Shown: positions 61,602 to 64,000 of the stretch, piece by piece
How positions within the stretch are numbered: position 1 is the first letter of the stretch
Layout: the number at the start of each line of letters is the position of its first letter
Assembly: GCF_021155765.1 (NCBI RefSeq)
Contig: NC_060108.1
Coordinates: forward strand, 19,555,025 to 19,619,024
Source of the DNA: Diprion similis
Lineage: Eukaryota > Arthropoda > Insecta > Hymenoptera > Diprionidae
Direction of reading: 5' to 3'
Length of the DNA stretch: 64,000 bases
Position numbers and translations under genes: made by a program
The notes under the pieces: generated by a model
What the model was told of the DNA's origin: nothing
Database searches by the model: none
Seen by the model: the letters and a program-made list of their open reading frames with translations, nothing else

Positions 61602-62229
61602 TGTAACGTGGCATTTCAGAATGGCTCGTTATGTAAGAACCTGTATGTATATACACATATGTAGCGCTATTTTGAGGTGTATATGTGCGGCACTGGCGAG
61701 GCGTTGGGTTCGTGCTATCGGACAGTCGGTCCGCAAACGTCACAGAAATAAGATATTATATGTAGGCTTGGCCAAGCAAATTCCTTTACTTTATCTTCTG
61801 TTGTGATTTTAATAATTATTTATATTGTTTATTTTTTTCGACGACCCTGTGGGGATATATATATATATATATATTTTAATAAAGGATCAAGGACCGACTA
61901 AAAGACGATCGCCAAACGATAACGCACAAATCCAATCAAAAAAAGATAAGTGATCGCCTAAAAGGGATTTTTATTCAGCATTTTATCGTTCTTTTTAATT
62001 ATTTATTATTAATTTTGTGTTGCTATCTTTTTATTTATATTTATTTACATTTTTATTTATACTTCTTTATATTTTTATTTATATTTATTTATACTTTTAT
62101 TTATATTTATTTGTATTTTTATTTATACATACATTCATTTCTTTTTATATGTTTATTTTATTTCATTATTAATTTGACAGTATATTTTATAATTTTAATC
62201 TTACACTTCAATTTATTAAATTCGTTACA
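61602..62229 (+). mobile_element. 5' LTR of Ty3/Gypsy retrotransposon
   Basis: 628 bp from TGTAACG to CGTTACA, a perfect 7-bp terminal inverted repeat. A TATA-like run is at 61855-61876 and AATAAA at about 61878. Its right end is fixed by the primer-binding site directly after it and by loss of identity with the copy at 55034-55595. Confidence 0.88.
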
Positions 62230-62233
62230 AAAT

Positions 62234-62247
62234 TGGCGCCCGAACAA
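62234..62247 (+). other. Primer-binding site, tRNA-Lys type
   Basis: TGGCGCCCGAACA, starting 4 bases after the LTR end, complements the 3' end of a tRNA-Lys of the kind many retroelements use to prime minus-strand DNA. The match is about 13 bases before it diverges. Confidence 0.75.
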
Positions 62248-62353
62248 AAGTCTCTTTATCTTTTTATATATATATTTGTGATTTTCGTTTTTATGTTAAT
62301 TGTTTTATGGCGTTGAAATGCAGGAAAATTACGTAAAATAAATTTAACATATA

Positions 62354-63556
62354 TTGATGGCTAATCGTTCGACCATTAAAACCAGGTCCAAAATTGTACA
62401 TTCACCGATAGCGACGAGGACAGAGACAAAGGCGAGCTCAGAAAAACCTACAATAAATATGAACATGGAAGAACAGTTGGAACGTCTTAAGGAGGAATTA
62501 GCGAGTCTATCTGGATTAAGAGAATGCGTGGTTCAGCTACAAAGTCAGCAAACACGAAACGAAGAATTAGCACGGGAGATTCAAATATTGAATACGCAAA
62601 ATCGAGAGCAACGGGAAATACTAGAAACGTTTCGTCCACAACAAACAAATACAGTAAATAATGATGAAACATTGGTAAGTGGATTGGTAGCTAGTTTGCA
62701 AAGAACTCATATCGAGATAAATACTCCTGAATTTTATGACGAAGAAACTTCAAATCCGATAGAATTTTTAAATAATATGGAGAGCTATTTTAATTTAAAA
62801 AATATTGTTGGTCAATGGAAATTAGGAATTATAGAAAATAAATTAAAAGGTAGAGCTAGATTGTGGTGGGATTCAATTAAGCAGCAAATCGAAAATTATG
62901 ATGTTTTTAAGAGAGCATTTCTGGAAAAATTTTACTCGATTCCTATACAAGTAAAGGCAAAAAACAAGTGGAGTTCTCGAAAATACAAATCACAAGATGG
63001 ATCATTGCAAATGTATTTTTTCAAGCAAGTTGTTGAAGCTAAATACTTTACGCCAAAATTAGATGTATTTGAAATTAATTACACAATTGTTCAACAATTG
63101 CCGAACAGAGTTCGCGATATATTGGCAACAGTAAATTTTTCTGATACGAAACAAATAGAACAGACTTTATCGCATTTAGATAGTACGTATCAAGAACGAG
63201 ACAATGAAAGACGTCAAAATCAAAATATTACTAATTCTATAACTCAATCTCAAAATTTTAAAAACACAACATATAAACATAATAATAGTCAAGATACAAA
63301 TTATCAACCTGCTAATTACCAAAGAATTCCTCAATCATACTTCAATTGCCAAAATTATACCCAGAATATTCCGCAAAATCCGAATACAAACAATGTAATG
63401 TCAAATGAGCAAAGTTCGAATAATTTCTCAACATCTGCAAATAATCAAATAGTATTACCTAATTTTAGCTATCCACCACCTCCATTATTAAATACAAATA
63501 ATCAAGTTATGGGACAACAAGGCGTAAATAATGTGCTAAATAGACATTTAAACTAA
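62354..63556 (+). CDS. gag: Retrotransposon Gag polyprotein
   Basis: A 400-residue intact frame. Residues about 38-100 are a Glu/Gln/Leu-rich coiled coil. Residues about 125-250 match the Retrotrans_gag capsid domain, with an FYDEETSNPIEFL block and the characteristic RARLWWDSI. The C-terminal 130 residues are Asn/Gln-rich. No CCHC zinc knuckle is visible, so RNA binding must rely on other residues, a feature of some Gypsy lineages. It starts 125 bp after the LTR. The stop overlaps a -1 frameshift signal leading to the protease frame. Gag would assemble the cytoplasmic particle that packages element RNA. Confidence 0.9.
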   Translation: MMANRSTIKTRSKIVHSPIATRTETKASSEKPTINMNMEEQLERLKEELASLSGLRECVVQLQSQQTRNEELAREIQILNTQNREQREILETFRPQQTNTVNNDETLVSGLVASLQRTHIEINTPEFYDEETSNPIEFLNNMESYFNLKNIVGQWKLGIIENKLKGRARLWWDSIKQQIENYDVFKRAFLEKFYSIPIQVKAKNKWSSRKYKSQDGSLQMYFFKQVVEAKYFTPKLDVFEINYTIVQQLPNRVRDILATVNFSDTKQIEQTLSHLDSTYQERDNERRQNQNITNSITQSQNFKNTTYKHNNSQDTNYQPANYQRIPQSYFNCQNYTQNIPQNPNTNNVMSNEQSSNNFSTSANNQIVLPNFSYPPPPLLNTNNQVMGQQGVNNVLNRHLN

Positions 63557-63594
63557 ATAACAACGCGTTGCGAGTGGGTCCCGCATCGTGTTGT
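63547..63594 (+). promoter_or_regulatory. -1 programmed ribosomal frameshift signal (gag-pol)
   Basis: The slippery heptamer T TTA AAC (63547-63553) is in the gag frame directly before the TAA stop. After a 6-nt spacer, a hairpin forms: 63560-63567 pairs with 63587-63594 (8 pairs, one G-U), then a T-T mismatch, then 63569-63572 pairs with 63582-63585, leaving a 9-nt loop. The -1 frame is open from the heptamer to the window end and has no suitable ATG before the protease. Confidence 0.88.
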
Positions 63595-64000
63595 GACTAT
63601 ATAAATTTAGCTAAGGACCTTGTAAATGATATGAATGATAATCCGTATATAGCAAAGAATCAAGATACAGAAAACCACTTATCTAAGGGACCGCACATAC
63701 ATGTTGTTATTTTAAAAAATCAAGTTTCAGCTTTGATTGATACCGGAAGCCAAATAACTTGCATGTCGGAAAAATTTTATAAATACTTAAAAAACAATCA
63801 TGATTTAAATGAACTTCCTGTTAGTAATGTATTAGTATTATCGGCTATAGGACAAAAAACTACTCCAGTCAGGCGACAAATACTTGTAGATGTTAGTATA
63901 GGAGACAAAATTATACGTACGGTCTTTTTAATCGTACCACATTTAGTAAATGATATTATTTTTGGTAATGATTGGTTGTTCATAAATAGAGTCTTGTTAG
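63547..64000 (+). CDS. pol: Retrotransposon Pol, protease part (incomplete)
   Basis: Frame -1 relative to gag, open without stop to the window edge (about 150 residues visible). It contains the aspartic protease active site DTGS (63739-63750) and a downstream IIFGNDWL block that matches the ILGxDWL motif of retroviral-type proteases. It has no own start near the gag stop, consistent with translation as a Gag-Pol fusion through the frameshift signal. Reverse transcriptase and later domains are outside the window. Confidence 0.88.

Larger units (their letters stand above)
58578..62229 (-). repeat. Segmental duplication, cassette copy 2
   Basis: Second copy of the A-exon1/B cassette, aligning with 51119-55595. 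It has lost the interval matching 51306-51625, which held the A start codon and promoter, and lacks the four-unit B expansion. It joins directly to a complete 5' LTR, whereas copy 1 ends at a lone LTR. Confidence 0.9.
61602..64000 (+). mobile_element. Ty3/Gypsy LTR retrotransposon, truncated by window end
   Basis: Ordered parts: 5' LTR, primer-binding site, leader, gag, -1 frameshift signal and protease. The reverse transcriptase, integrase and 3' LTR would lie beyond the right edge. All visible frames are intact and the LTR is almost free of differences from the copy 6.6 kb away, so the insertion looks young and possibly active. Confidence 0.9.

Overview
The window is animal nuclear DNA, most likely from an insect and plausibly a hymenopteran. 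Introns have GT(GC)-AG ends, intergenic DNA is AT-rich and full of microsatellites, five conserved animal genes can be spliced by eye, and a Ty3/Gypsy retrotransposon runs off the right edge. The order is inferred from gene content and general character only; I could not search a database.

Layout. 1-21974 holds no coding gene I can support: it is AT-rich DNA with a CpG-rich patch (about 5.95-7.56 kb), many microsatellites, long G runs and a large palindromic element near 8 kb. 21975-34383 (minus) is slowmo/PRELID3, a mitochondrial phosphatidylserine-transfer protein in 5 exons. 36475-39053 (plus) is EOGT, an ER O-GlcNAc transferase for EGF repeats, in 10 exons and ending in KDEL. 39652-41160 (minus) is PIGW, a GPI inositol acyltransferase in one exon. 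41803-42837 (minus) is an unrecognised 344-codon ORF, divergent from TBC1D20 (43878-46793, plus, 5 exons), an ER/Golgi Rab GAP with a C-terminal anchor. This block looks like ordinary conserved housekeeping sequence.

48297-62229 is an accessory region of secreted repeat proteins and mobile DNA. Gene A (minus, 3 exons) makes a secreted Gly/Tyr-rich protein with about ten 57-bp (19-residue) repeats. Gene B1 (minus) has a signal-peptide exon with a TATA box and a Relish-like kappaB motif, then an exon of four nearly identical 252-bp (84-residue) units carrying furin-like and Gly-Lys-Arg processing sites; it resembles an immune multipeptide precursor. A diverged second copy of the A-exon1/B cassette lies at about 58.57-62.2 kb: B2 keeps an open frame, while its A exon has lost its ATG. 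The upstream 0.8 kb and an adjoining LTR are almost identical between the copies although the genes are clearly diverged, which suggests gene conversion or recombination anchored in the LTR. Between the copies lie a 611-bp terminal-inverted-repeat element and a decayed non-LTR retrotransposon.

61602-64000 is the 5' part of a Ty3/Gypsy element: LTR, tRNA-Lys-type primer site, gag, and a protease start in the -1 frame, reached at a TTTAAAC slippery site immediately before the gag stop and followed after 6 nt by a 12-bp hairpin. This is a textbook programmed frameshift.
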